A stretch of DNA of 64,000 bases from Neospora caninum Liverpool (taxonomy: Eukaryota; Apicomplexa; Conoidasida; Eucoccidiorida; Sarcocystidae): contig NC_018387.1 of the NCBI RefSeq assembly GCF_000208865.1, positions 496,001 to 560,000 on the forward strand, in the 5' to 3' direction. Below the pieces are notes generated by a model. The model was not told the origin of the DNA. It ran no database searches and saw only the letters and a program-made list of their open reading frames with translations. The stretch's first letter is position 1. Every line of letters begins with the position of its first letter. Made by a program: the position numbers and the translations under genes. Below, piece by piece: positions 42,533 through 55,599 of this stretch.

Positions 42533-45500
42533 TGAGTGGAGTCTGAGGACGTGAGCACCAGAGTCAGCAGTGATGGAGGACAAGCCTTCTCATGCGAATC
42601 TTATTCCGGGGATAGCGTATGGATTCCTAGGTGGCATCTAGAAATGACCCTGACCTAAGGGGCCTGTACCCACAGCCGCTGTTCGCACGAACGGGAAGCG
42701 GCTTCCACGCCTGCTGTCACAGTATAATGGGCGTACCATTTTTTTGGATTACACTGCTAATCGCAATGCACAATCGTTCCTTCGACTACGCCATCCATGT
42801 CTCGCCTCTATCACAAATCACTACCATCCCTTCCCTCACCGGCTGCCTCCTCCGCCGCTACAGCACACTCCGACGATGCTTTTGAGTATCCACGGGTAGC
42901 AGGTGGTCGTGTAGTGTATCTTGAAGGCGGCAGTCGGTCGTATGCGTCCAGGGCTACTTGCTTGCAGCATATGATTTAGGAGCTGACCCGGATTCCTATG
43001 AGGACGCGAGTATCCTTGGAGTGATCCTGATGCCGAGGAAAGACATGGTGCGTGAATAATCGGAGAGGAATCGTGTGGCGGGTGGGTACGGTTTTGCCGC
43101 GTGTTGATGTCGCTTGTGAGTTGCAGCGACCATGCAGAAAGGCCAGAGGACCTTCGGTCACATTCCGGTTCCGGAGAGTTCGTGGTGTGTGGTTTAGGGG
43201 GCTGTCGCATGCCCTTTCAGAGTCTGCGCGTAGAGTGAAACGTGGCACTTCGTTACAGGGTGTACGCCGACGTTAGAAATCATGTGAATATGTTGGCACG
43301 AGGTGGTCCATGGGTGAGGGGGTGAAGCCGATGCGTTTTCTTTGACAACACGAGCGGCAGTTGACACCAGAGGACGGGGAGGCCAGCAGTTCAGATATGC
43401 TCGCTGGGTCTGAAGGGACGAAATATCCAGGGATTGTTTGTGCTGGGGCAGTGCACCAATCTACTTGAAGCGTAGGGGTGACAGAGAGTTGTCAAAGGCT
43501 GAGTATGGTCTTGGGGTCGCCTGCGGCATGGCATAGCCACTTGATCGGATATGCGAGGGACGGGACGATACCATGAGGGGAGCGGCGGATGTGGGGGATT
43601 GAGTGATCTATGCGCTCCTTGTGCACTGGTCGGAGGGTTCATAGTCGATGTCGTATCGAGTGTAGAGAGTTGGGATACGTCTCAGGAGCCGGTCGCATGG
43701 TGAAAAACGAGGCGATACCCTCACGGCAGCAATGGGTGAGACATATACCACCGATCAATAGGTCATTTGGGTGCGTTCATACCGTGCGCCGGACCGCTTT
43801 TTCCGTTCTTTAATATCCAGTCTGATGCCGTACGTGATCAGGAATTCGGGAGTGATGATGAATGCGAGTTTGTTCCGTGGTAGACTTAGCGAAGTGTGGG
43901 TGAGTGAGGGCAACGATTTGGGCGGCATGTGCGTGTGATGGGGACTGTCGGGCGTAGGGTTCGAAGCGGGCTGTGGATGTCGAGGCGCTGGCAGCGTACG
44001 TAGGTTTGAGATTGCGGGGTAGGGGCAGCGCGAGCTAGTGCGTGGCTCATTGGATTCGGCCCCACATGGGATCCCTTGGTTAGGAGTGTGCTGCGTGAGT
44101 GCAGTCTGAGAAAGTGAGCGGGAGAGTCGGCGGTGTTGGTGGACAATCATTCTGATGCGAATCTTATTCCGGGGATAGCGTATGGATTCCTAGGTGGCAT
44201 CTAGAAATGACCCTGACCTAAGGGGCCTGTACCCACAGCCGCTGTTCGCACGAACGGGAAGCGGCGTCCACGCCTGCTGTCACAGTATAATGGGCGTACC
44301 ATTTTTTTGGATTACGCTGCTAATCGCAATGCACAATCGTTCCTTCGACTACGCCATCCATGTCTCGCCTCTATCACAAATCACTCCCATCCCTTCCCTC
44401 ACCGGCTGCCTCCTCCGCGGCTACAGCACACTCCGACGATGCTTTTGAGTATCCAAGGGTAGCAGGTGGTCGTGTAGTGTATCTTGAAGGCGGCAGTCGG
44501 TCGTATGCGTCCAGGGCTACTTGCTTGCAGCATATGATTTAGGAGCTGACCCGGATTCCTATGAGGACGCGAGTATCCTTGGAGTGATCCTGATGCCGAG
44601 GAAAGACATGGTGCGTGAATAATCGGAGAGGAATCGTGTGGCGGGTGGGTACGGTTTTGCCGCGTGTTGATGGCGCTTGTGAGTTGCAGCGACCATGCAG
44701 AAAGGCCAGAGGACCTTCGGTCACATTCCGGTTCCGGAGAGTGCATGGTGTGTCGTTTGGTGGCTGTCGCATGTCGTTCGAGTTCCTGTGGATATGGCGA
44801 ACTGTCGCTTGGCTGCTCAGGCTGTAGGCATACATTCGAGATTAGGCGAATGTGTCGTCGCGAGGTGGGTCATGGGTGAGGGGGTGAAGCCGATGCGTTT
44901 TCTTTGACAACACGAGTGGCAGTTGACACCAGAGGACGGGGAGGCCAGCAGTTCAGATATGCTCGCTGGGTCTGAAGGGACGAAATATCCAGGGATTGTT
45001 TGTGCTGGGGCAGTGCACCAATCTACTTGAAGCGTAGGGGTGACAGAGAGTTGTCAAAGGCTGAGTATGGTCTTGGGGTCGCCTGCGGCATGGCATAGCC
45101 ACTTGATCGGATATGCGAGGGACGGGACGATACCATGAAGGGAGCGGCGGATGTGTGGATTGAGTGATCTATGCGCTCCTTGCGCACTGGTCGGAGGGTT
45201 CATAGTCGATGTCGTATCGAGTGTAGAGAGTTGGGATACGTCTCAGGAGCCGGTCGCATGGTGAAAAACGAGGCGATACCCTCACGGCAGCAAGGGGTGA
45301 GACATATACCACCAATATTTAAGCTATTGGGCGTATTGACATCGTGCTCCGAGTCTCGTCTATCAAACATCTCGCATACAGGCTGAGCTCGTACGAATCG
45401 TAGTCAGCAAGTCGGAAGTGATGATGAATGCGAGTTTGTTCCGTGGTAGACTTAGCGAAGTGTGGGTGAGTGAGGGCAACGATTTGGGCGGCATGTGCGT

Positions 45501-48500
45501 GTGATGGGGACTGTCGGGCGTAGGGTTCGAAGCGGGCTGTGGATGTCGAGGCGCTGGCAGCGTACGTAGGTTTGAGATTGCGGGGTAGGGGCAGCGCGAG
45601 CTAGTGCGTGGCTCATTGGATTCGGCCCCACATGGGATCCCTTGGTTAGGAGTGTGCTGCGTGAGTGCAGTCTGAGGAAGTGAGCGGGAGAGTCGGCGGT
45701 GTTGGTGGACAATCATTCTGATGCGAATCTGTTCCGGGGATAGCGTATGGATTCATAGGTGGCATCTAGAAATGACCCTGACCTAAGGGGCCTGTACCCA
45801 CAGCCGCTGTTCGCACGAACGGGAAGCGGCTTCCACGCCTGCTGTCACAGTATAATGGGCGTACCATTTTTTTGGATTACGCTGCTAATCGCAATGCACA
45901 ATCGTTCCTTCGACTACGCCATCCATGTCTCGCCTCTATCACAAATCACTCCCATCCCTTCCCTCACCGGCTGCCTCCTCCGCGGCTACAGCACACTCCG
46001 ACGATGCTTTTGAGTATCCAAGGGTAGCAGGTGGTCGTGTAGTGTATCTTGAAGGCGGCAGTCGGTCGTATGCGTCCAGGGCTACTTGCTTGCAGCATAT
46101 GATTTAGGAGCTGATCCGGATTCCTATGAGGACGCGAGTATCCTTGGAGTGATCCTGATGCCGAGGAAAGACATGGTGCGTGAATAATCGGAGAGGAATC
46201 GTGTGGCGGGTGGGTACGGTTTTGCCGCGTGTTGATGGCGCTTGTGAGTTGCAGCGACCATGCAGAAAGGCCAGAGGACCTTCGGTCACATTCCGGTTCC
46301 GGAGAGTGCATGGTGTGTCGTTTGGTGGCTGTCGCATGTCGTTCGAGTTCCTGTGGATATGGCGAACTGTCGCTTGGCTGCTCAGGCTGTAGGCACACAT
46401 TCGAGATTAGGCGAATGTGTCGTCACGAGGTGGGTCATGGGTGAGGGGGTGAAGCCGATGCGTTTTCTTTGACAACACGAGTGGCAGTTGACACCAGAGG
46501 ACGGGGAGGCCAGCAGTTCAGATATGCTCGCTGGGTCTGAAGGGACGAAATATCCAGGGATTGTTTGTGCTGGGGCAGTGCACCAATCTACTTGAAGCGT
46601 AGGGGTGACAGAGAGTTGTCAAAGGCTGAGTATGGTCTTGGGGTCGCCTGCGGCATGGCATAGCCACTTGATCGGATATGCGAGGGACGGGACGATACCA
46701 TGAAGGGAGCGGCGGATGTGGGGGATTGAGTGATCTATGCGCTCCTTGCGCACTGGTCGGAGGGTTCATAGTCGATGTCGTATCGAGTGTAGAGAGTTGG
46801 GATACGTCTCAGGAGCCGGTCGCATGGTGAAAAACGAGGCGATACCCTCACGGCAGCAAGGGGTGAGACATATACCACCGATCAATAGGTCATTTGGGTG
46901 CGTTCATACCGTACGCCGGACCGCTTTTTCCGTTCTTTAATGTCCAGTATGATGCCGTACGTGATCAGGAATTCGGGAGTGATGATGAATGCGGGTTTGT
47001 TCCGTGGTAGACTTAGCGAAGTGTGGGTGAGTGAGGGCAACGATTTGGGCGGCATGTGCGTGTGATGGGGACTGTCGGGCGTAGGGTTCGAAGCGGGCTG
47101 TGGATGTCGAGGCGCTGGCAGCGTACGTAGGTTTGAGATTGCGGGGTAGGGGCAGCGCGAGCTAGTGCGTGGCTCATTGGATTCGGCCCCACATGGGATC
47201 CCTTGGTTAGGAGTGTGCTGCGTGAGTGCAGTCTGAGGAAGTGAGCGGGAGAGTCGGCGGTGTTGGTGGACAATCATTCTGATGCGAATCTGTTCCGGGG
47301 ATAGCGTATGGATTCATAGGTGGCATCTAGAAATGACCCTGACCTAAGGGGCCTGTACCCACAGCCGCTGTTCGCACGAACGGGAAGCGGCGTCCACGCC
47401 TGCTGTCACATTATAATGGGCGTACCATTTTTTTGGATTACGCTGCTAATCGCAATGCACAATCGTTCCTTCGACTACGCCATCCATGTCTCGCCTCTAT
47501 CACAAATCACTCCCATCCCTTCCCTCACCGGCTGCCTCCTCCGCGGCTACAGCACACTCCGACGATGCTTTCGAGTATCCAAGGGTAGCAGGTGGTCGTG
47601 TAGTGTATCTTGAAGGCGGCAGTCGGTCGTATGCGTCCAGGGCTACTTGCTTGCAGCATATGATTTAGGAGCTGACCCGGATTCCTATGAGGACGCGAGT
47701 ATCCTTGGAGTGATCCTGATGCCGAGGAAAGACATAGTGCGTGAATAATCGGAGAGGAATCGTGTGTCGGGTGGGTACGGTTTTGCCGCGTGTTGATGTC
47801 GCTTGTGAGTTGCAGCGACCATGCAGAAAGGCCAGAGGACCTTCGGTCACATTCCGGTTCCGGAGAGTGCATGGTGTGTGGTTTAGGGGGCTGTCGCATG
47901 CCCTTTCAGAGTCTGCGCGTAGAGTGAAACGTGGCACTTCGTTACAGGGTGTACGCCGACGTTAGAAATCATTTGAATATGTTGGCACGAGGTGGTCCAT
48001 GGTTGAGGGGGTGAAGCCGATGCGTTTTCTTTGACAACACGAGTGGCAGTTGACACCAGAGGACGGGGAGGCCAGCAGTTCAGATATGCTCGCTGGGTCT
48101 GAAGGGACGAAATATCCAGGGATTGTTTGTGCTGGGGAAGTGCACCAATCTACTTGAAGCGTAGGGGTGACAGAGAGTTGTCAAAGGCTGAGTATGGTCT
48201 TGGGGTCGCCTGCGGCATGGCATAGCCACTTGATCGGATATGCGAGGGATGGGACGTTACCAGGAAGGTAGCGGCGGATGTGGGGGATTGAGTGATCTAT
48301 GCGCTCCTTGCGCACTGGTCGGAGGGTTCATAGTCGATGTCGTATCGAGTGTAGAGAGTTGGGATACGTCTCAGGAGCCGGTCGCATGGTGAAAAACGAG
48401 GCGATACCCTCACGGCAGCGAGGGGTGAGACATATACCACCGATCAATAGGTCATTTGGGTGCGTTCATACCGTGCGCCGGACCGCTTTTTCCGTTCTTT

Positions 48501-49513
48501 AATATCCAGTCTGATGCCGTACGTGATCAGGAATTCGGAAGTGATGATGAATGCGAGTTTGTTCCGTGGTAGACTTAGCGAAGTGTGGGTGAGTGAGGGC
48601 AACGATTTGGGCGGCATGTGCGTGTGATGGGGACTGTCGGGCGTAGGGTTCGAAGCGGGCTGTGGATGTCGAGGCGCTGGCAGCGTACGTAGGTTTGAGA
48701 TTGCGGGGTAGGGGCAGCGCGAGCTAGTGCGTGGCTCATTGGATTCGGCCCCACATGGGATCCTTTGGTTAGGAGTGTGCTGCGTGAGTGCAGTCTGAGG
48801 AAGTGAGCTGGAGAGTCGGCGGTGTTGGTGGACAATCATTCTGATGCGAATCTGTTCCGGGGATAGCGTATGGATTCATAGGTGGCATCTAGAAATGACC
48901 CTGACCTAAGGGGCCTGTACCCACAGCCGCTGTTCGCACGAACGGGAAGCGGCGTCCACGCCTGCTGTCACAGTATAATGGGCGTACCATTTTTTTGGAT
49001 TACGCTGCTAATCGCAATGCACAATCGTTCCTTCGACTACGCCATCCATGTCTCGCCTCTATCACAAATCACTCCCATCCCTTCCCTCACCGGCTGCCTC
49101 CTCCGCCGCTACAGCACACTCCGACGATGCTTTTGAGTATCCAAGGGTAGCAGGTGGTCGTGTAGTGTATCTTGAAGGCAGCAGTCGGTCGTATGCGTCC
49201 AGGGCTACTTGCATGCAGCACATGATTTAGGAGCTGACCCGGATTCCTATGAGGACGCGAGTATCCTTGGAGTGATCCTGATGCCGAGGAAAGACATGGT
49301 GCGTGAATAATCGGAGAGGAATCGTGTGTCGGGTGGGTACGGTTTTGCCGCGTGTTGATGGCGCTTGTGAGTTGCAGCGACCATGCAGAAAGGCCAGAGG
49401 ACCTTCGGTCACATTCCGGTTCCGGAGAGTGCATGGTGTGTCGTTTGGCGGCTGTCGGATGTCGTTCCAGTCTCTGTGGATATGGCGAACTGTCGCTTCG
49501 CTGCTCAGGCTGT
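42533..49513. repeat. Tandem satellite array, ~1.56-kb unit, four full copies plus a partial one
   Basis: Unit starts, taken at the motif gatgcgaatct, are about 42591, 44154, 45720, 47281 and 48843, so spacing is 1561-1566 bp. Apart from two variable modules the units look nearly identical over hundreds of bases. The first unit has a diverged left edge (42533-42590). The fifth breaks off near 49513, where homology ends at caggctgtaggc. Each unit contains the same small open frames (for example 84 codons from 42631), but they are conserved only because the DNA is; nothing suggests selection on protein. I cannot say whether this is one of the named satellites of these parasites. Unit length, position and neighbours would suit subtelomeric or heterochromatic satellite DNA. 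Confidence 0.95.
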
Positions 49514-52500
49514 AGGCTTTGGGTGCCGGGTATGAGATGCTGTTGACATAACGTTCGTGTGCGTTTGGCGCTATCACTGTGGTCTTATAGGCGTCGCGGG
49601 GTGATCTTGAACAGGCAGTGTCATCGGAATCGGCGGTCCGGGTTCGGCAGACGGGAGCGCAGGTGGACATGCGTTTCAGAGCCAGTTGACGGATCTGGGT
49701 CACGCTGCCTCACTGAGAGACTAGGCGGCGTCATGCATACAGCGTGGGTTCAACATAATGTCCTGAATGGGGGAAGCGGCCGCCCGGGGCGAAACTATGT
49801 GGTACCGGGCATTGCCATAAAGATGTGGTTGGTGTCCCACGTTTCGGCAGCCGGTGCCGGCTGTTGTTTGGCTTCAGTAGCCGCATGTAAGAAGCGACTT
49901 GCGTGAGGGCGAAACAAGTGTCCAGTACTTTGTGACGTCGAGTGGAGGAGCAGTGAGATATTCAGCTATCGCTTCGGGTGTTCGGCCCTTCCACCACAAA
50001 CGGGAGCCGATCTTCGGCGGAACCAGGTGCTATACGTGTTTCACTGGAACTTTGTGTGTGTAGCCAGGCTGTAGTGAACGGTGCATGCGAGATAACGGAG
50101 GCTGCAGCAGAATCTCTTTGTCGAACCGCTGGGGTAGCGAAGAAAACGAAGAACGCCGAAAGGGACCATGACGGAATTGCTGTCTGTCAGTGAGCGGCTG
50201 TCCTACGTTGTGGGAATGCGTCTGGGGGTCCTCGTTGTGTCGAGCGACAGAGGATCGTGGTATTCCTGTGTTTCGTTTGTAGAACAAGTAAGCACACTCA
50301 GGCGGGCACGAAACGCCGATGGTCAGGTACAATTCAGAGCAGATCCGGGGTATCAAAGTTTCCCGTATGGCTGACGAACCAAGGTGTCTACCGGGCTAGT
50401 AGCCGGATTACGCACCGCCAACAGGGCACGTCGAAGCAACAAGATGAAGTCTGGCATGCGAAGGAGCGATACAACGGGGGAAAGGTTTTCCTGTATGGGA
50501 GAAATCGTAAATTGTAATGACTCGGGTTCCCCGCGGCACCAGACGTATTCCAACTTCTGTATACTGACGCTCGATCCATGAAACCCGAACGGCAGACGGA
50601 GGCTCTGTTGTCGAGCGTTGGAGACAAATAGTGGGCGTCTGTAGAGTATCCTGACCCTTATCACGTAGAGATTGTACGTAAAGTTGGGCGATGATTGAGG
50701 CCCGTGTTCTTCGTTTCCATTTGAGGCAGGCTGGAAAGCAGTTGGCTCGCAAGGGAGAATGCGTGCGACAAGAGACTACAGTTTTAGGGCGGCGGACAAC
50801 GGGAAAATGTACCGTGTGGGTGGGAGGGGTGTTTCGGCAACGGCGAACCGGTATACACAGAGGTCTTCTGGACGGACAGTCACTTTGTCAAGGCTGCGGC
50901 ACGCATGCGTGAGGCTTCTCACGGTCGTATGGCAAGTTGATCATGTCTATGTTTGCGACCTGCCAGACAAATTTGTGTTGGAAATCTCGCGAATGTAGGA
51001 GCGCGGATGGAGCACCTGTAGCGGGGTGCTAGTGGATAGGAATGCTTTTGCCCGTCTGGATGATGTCAGTTCCGAGACAGCGGACACGGAGGGGCACAGT
51101 AGGGAGCAGTGCGTGTGAGTGATGGATACATTCACAGAATGCAGATACTCATTGCGCTGATGTGATATTTGGGGGAGCTGACAAAGGATGGCGACTCAAG
51201 ATACGCATAGGTGACGAGCAACTCTTCGTTGTAATTCCTGCCGATATGCGACTGTGGGGGTAGTGCCTGATTACCATTCATGATCGCGCAGAGGCGCTGC
51301 TAAAGTGGGAGCCATGTAGTGCCGCGTTGGTTGCGGACCTCTCGTGTGGATCATTCGCCTGCCGATATGTAGCGGCAACGCAAGGGCTTCGTTTCAACCG
51401 TGGCAGTTGCCCTCAGGGAGGATGTCGAAGACTTCACGTATGTAGAGGTTTCCACCGGAGAGTACCTGCCGCCTGCCGGCGGCGTCGCTCCGAAAGTGCA
51501 CACAGCGCCAGCGCGTAGAACACTGGGTGGTTGTGCGTCCGCGTCCAGTCTGACACCATGATTTGCGTTGTTTCTGCCGTGGTAGTTGCACTGCTGCGGT
51601 GTTGTGTACGGGACTCCTGTTGATCACAGAACGCAGGTTGCGTAGGACGTTGGCGAATCCGTCGATGGCCAGTTACAGAAGGCCGGAAGGTGCAGCAAGC
51701 CGATGCGCGTGGGCGAAGGAATCAGGACATTCTCTACTTTAGTCACGTGTTGCCCACAGAATGAGAGATGATCATTCTGAAACCATCGAGACGAAGAGGT
51801 GGTCGTATGATTCTTCCACTGTAATATACTGAAGTGCGGGATATTCTTTTTTTCGTTTTCCATGGGGCTTCTCATCATCACATACTCGTACGAGAGTTTT
51901 TAACTGTGATTCTGTACACGTAAGATGTTTTTGGAAGACGACGGTGGCTAAAGAGCGTCGTGCGTTTTGTGGATGTATAGTGGTAGTTCTTTGTATTGTA
52001 GCCGTAGTTTCATCTAGATTCTGTAATCATGTACGGGTATCTGTGGAACATGACCGCAGATATATGGAAGGGAATCACAGACTTCATGATCATTTATTCA
52101 GTGAACGCGGTGTTTTATGGCACTGAGGGTGCTACTCTCTACTTGAATGGTAGTTTAAGGTGGTATGACTGAAGTCTGTAACCATGCAATATGGGTAGGA
52201 GACACCGATGGAGCACAACCGTACGATGTTTGCGTGGTTTGATCGTTGGGACCTAAGGGCGACTGCAAACGGTGCTGCATCCGGTCGGCTTCGCAACGGC
52301 AGACGCATCACACTACGAAACGCTTCGTGAGAGAGAGGAGAAATCTTCAGCACGGCTCCTCGTTCAGCGACACTTTCATTACCGCAGCTCCGCAGTCATC
52401 ACTCTCCATTGGGTCTCGTTCCCGATAGAATCAAGTAGTTAAGAACGATCTCTTCCTCGTATGAACTTCAAATTTACTTCAGAAATGATGCAGGTGCGAC

Positions 52501-55500
52501 ATCACGAGTCTGTCTGCACTCTTGTCAGCCGTTGCTTGATGGGTTTTCGTTGTGACCGCCTACTGCATTAGAACAAGGAGACACAAGCAGCAACTAGACT
52601 CGTTCCTGCACGATGTTCCACCCACAAAATATCTCGACGGCGATGAGACGCAGGGGAACGGTCACCGCTCCAGTTTTTCTTGCGGTCTTGGCTTTCAAGT
52701 TCTTAGTGTATGGCTTAGGGCGTTTTTGCTGCCGAAAGCTCAGGCAGAGAAGAGTAGAAATAAACCCACTTCGTCGCACCGGATGTTGGGCCAACGCAAT
52801 CAAGGGACGTCCCCTATCCAATGTGAGTGCGTTGTTAACGAAAAACTTCGTCTAGGATGAGGTGTTGATGGTCTGGATCTCCGTACTAATGAGGATGGCT
52901 CAGCGAAGAGAGCGTGGACGGCAAGCTCTCACTATCCAAAAGAATTTTGGATGCACGCACTTCATCGCATTCCGTGATCATGTTGGCATGAGCGAGCTCA
53001 CATAAGGTGGGTAAATTCCAAGCGAAAGTAGGTGACGGTTTCAAGCATGCGCGTTTTTAACAAGTGACTCTATTGCACTGTCGGGACGGTTATATGACAG
53101 TGACTCCGTGGCTGAGCAACAAGCTAGCGCTGAGAGCTCTCGTTCACAGATGAGTTCCGTGAATATTTTATCACAGCCTGCCGTAACACAAAATTTGTCT
53201 ATGGGGCCTGGAGCGGATTGCTGAGCCGGGTTCGCACTCAAACATGGCATTGAAATTAGCAGTCGGTGTCCCGACGCTTTACCTCAGGTTATCTCCAAGC
53301 TCCAACGAGACAGCCAGTCAGGGCAATAAAAATCACCCTGTAGCTTGCATCGAACGGAAGTTGCGGAACGTACCGGTGCGCCGTATTTTTACGGTAGAAG
53401 ATGGGTTTTTCTTTGTGGAGGCCGTACTCTCTCCAACGACGTTGCTTCCGCGACTCCATAAATTGGTTTTGTTCATGTTTTATACAGAGAGAAATTCTAC
53501 GAGCGCACAGGCTGCTGGCATCTGTCCCAGCGGAATTGCGACTCGATGCGTACTTTTCGTCCGGATGTGTTGGCTATCCTTGGTGGGTGAACAATGTGAC
53601 GTTAGTGTAAACCATATATAGATCGATGTGCTTCCTATATCTCACACTGGGCTGCTATTCTGGCACCAGGTTCGCTTCAGGTATGGCCCGTTCAAGCGAC
53701 TCTTGGGACTGAACACATCTCTATGTTACGGGGCCCACCGATTAACAAGCAACGCATTCGATTTTTACGTTGTCCCACTTGCTTACATTCATTCCTGCAC
53801 AGCCTGCTTCAGCTGGCGAGATACGGTTCCTCTCTAGAACATGGTTTAGCGTGCAAAGCACGAGTTCTCATGCCACGCGACTGCTCATTTTGGAAGCGGA
53901 AGAGGATACTTTTCGGCTAATGGGGTCGCGGCGGAAGAAAAGATGGTTATGCAGACCCTATCCGGAACACGATTCACGCGTTTGAAGGACGCCTAAAAGC
54001 AGAACGATGTTGGACCACATGATGTACGCGCAAACAACTGAAAGGACCAGCTGAAAGTGCTAGCCACTGAAGGTCATTCCATCCAAGAAAACTGGCACGA
54101 AATGTAGCCTCAATTCAATATCATATCGTCGTCAACGCTTAGCATCAGGCGGCTCATGTATCGGGAGGGGGCGCAGAAATATTCCTGGTGACCAGCAAGC
54201 CGTTTTTTCCCAAATGTAGTGTTGTTTCAACTATAGTTTCCTTATTGTTTCCCCACATCGTCATCCTGTCATTGTTGCAAGTGCAAATGGCGGGTTAAGC
54301 CAGAATAGCGGAGCGGATATGAGGCCGCAAACCAGCCCACCTCACCGCAAAGTAAGATTATAGAACGGTGGCACGGGAGAACACACGCAGTACGTCCCAG
54401 GGGCAATTACGTAATACGGAGCTCTGAGCGTGCACGGAAACTTTCGTAGATGCAAGTAGAATATCCATATCCGTCGCTCTTAGATCGTGACAGAAGAGAA
54501 TACAGAGAACTTCTCATGACCTCTTTTGTTCGTATACGCTCTCCGACAACACCCTTGGTGACAGATGCATGAAAACGGATTTCTTCCTCTTCCACGAGAT
54601 TGACTAAAATCTCCAAACGCGTATCAGGCCGGCAGGGGGGAGGCGGGGCACAAGCATACATGCATATATACATATATGTATATACAGGAATTACTAAGTG
54701 TACAACCCTGTAATCTTGACCGGACAAATACATGATTTAAGAAACGAAAACAAAGCTTGCCGTTCTCGATGGTCCCCTCGAATCACTTCTTCCAGCCTCG
54801 ATTGTTCCTGGTTGCTTCGGCTCAACCCGAGGGGCCAACGCCTCGCGAGGCGTCTTCGGTGACACTAAGTATCCTACTCCGGCTACATCGCTCTCTGTCG
54901 CATTGTCCTCCTTTCTTACGTTGTTTCCGCGTCCACCGCCCCATAACGCGTGGAACGGTAGCTTTGTCTGACGCCTCCCTCTTGAGCCCGGGTCTGCGTT
55001 GGTCTCCCACCCTGTCTTTATCGAGACAACACGTTCCCACCATCATTCCAGACGCTAGACTTCGTCTATCTCGTCTACCCTTGACCGACTGTCTCGAGAC
55101 AAGCCTTTCAAAGTCCTGTCGTCCGTACTGTTTGTGAGAATCATGAGAGGAATCTCATCTCCTGTGTTATCACTCGCACGCATGGCACATCTGACCAAGC
55201 AAGATTGGTTCTGTACCCTTCTGTCCTTTCTCTCTTCGCTCTTGTCGTGCACTAGTGCCGGAAAACATCGACCAATCGCACGATCTAGCTTAACATTGGA
55301 CCAAAAAAGAATTTTAGCCGTGAGGAGACATGAAGCAAATCAGAGCGCCACTCTCACTCCAACACCAACTACCGATGTCGCTCGAATGGTCTTCCTCTTC
55401 GCAGCCTCATCTGTCCGTCAAGACCCGCATTCACGGACGCACGTCTGCTGAAACAACAGAACGGAAGACAAACGGGGTACTCGGGCACAGGAAACGAAGC

Positions 55501-55599
55501 CAGGTTCGGAAGACACGATTGACAACCGAAGCCTCGCGCATCAGGTTCATTTCCGTCTGTCTGTTAAGCTGCCTTCTTCTTTGTTATTCTTGGAAGGCG
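49514..55599. other. Gene-poor region right of the satellite
   Basis: About 6 kb with no recognisable gene on either strand. Open frames are short and lack the Ser/Arg bias and phased splice sites of neighbouring genes. Between 49.5 and 54.6 kb TA microsatellites are absent and the composition looks less GC-rich than the flanks. A possible short frame with a hydrophobic segment (52613-52855, including PVFLAVLAFKFLVYGLGRF) is noted but unsupported. From about 54.66 kb short TA-rich words return. The DNA next to 55.6 kb should hold the 3' UTR of the phosphatase-like gene. Confidence 0.4.

Noticed and set aside
45510..45545. tRNA T-loop-like word ggttcgaag in the satellite
   Set aside because: No matching A box, anticodon arm or acceptor stem around it.
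42631..49136. Small open frames repeated in every satellite unit (84 and 131 codons)
   Set aside because: They recur only because the units are near-identical; they are not homologous to anything I recognise and overlap frames on both strands.
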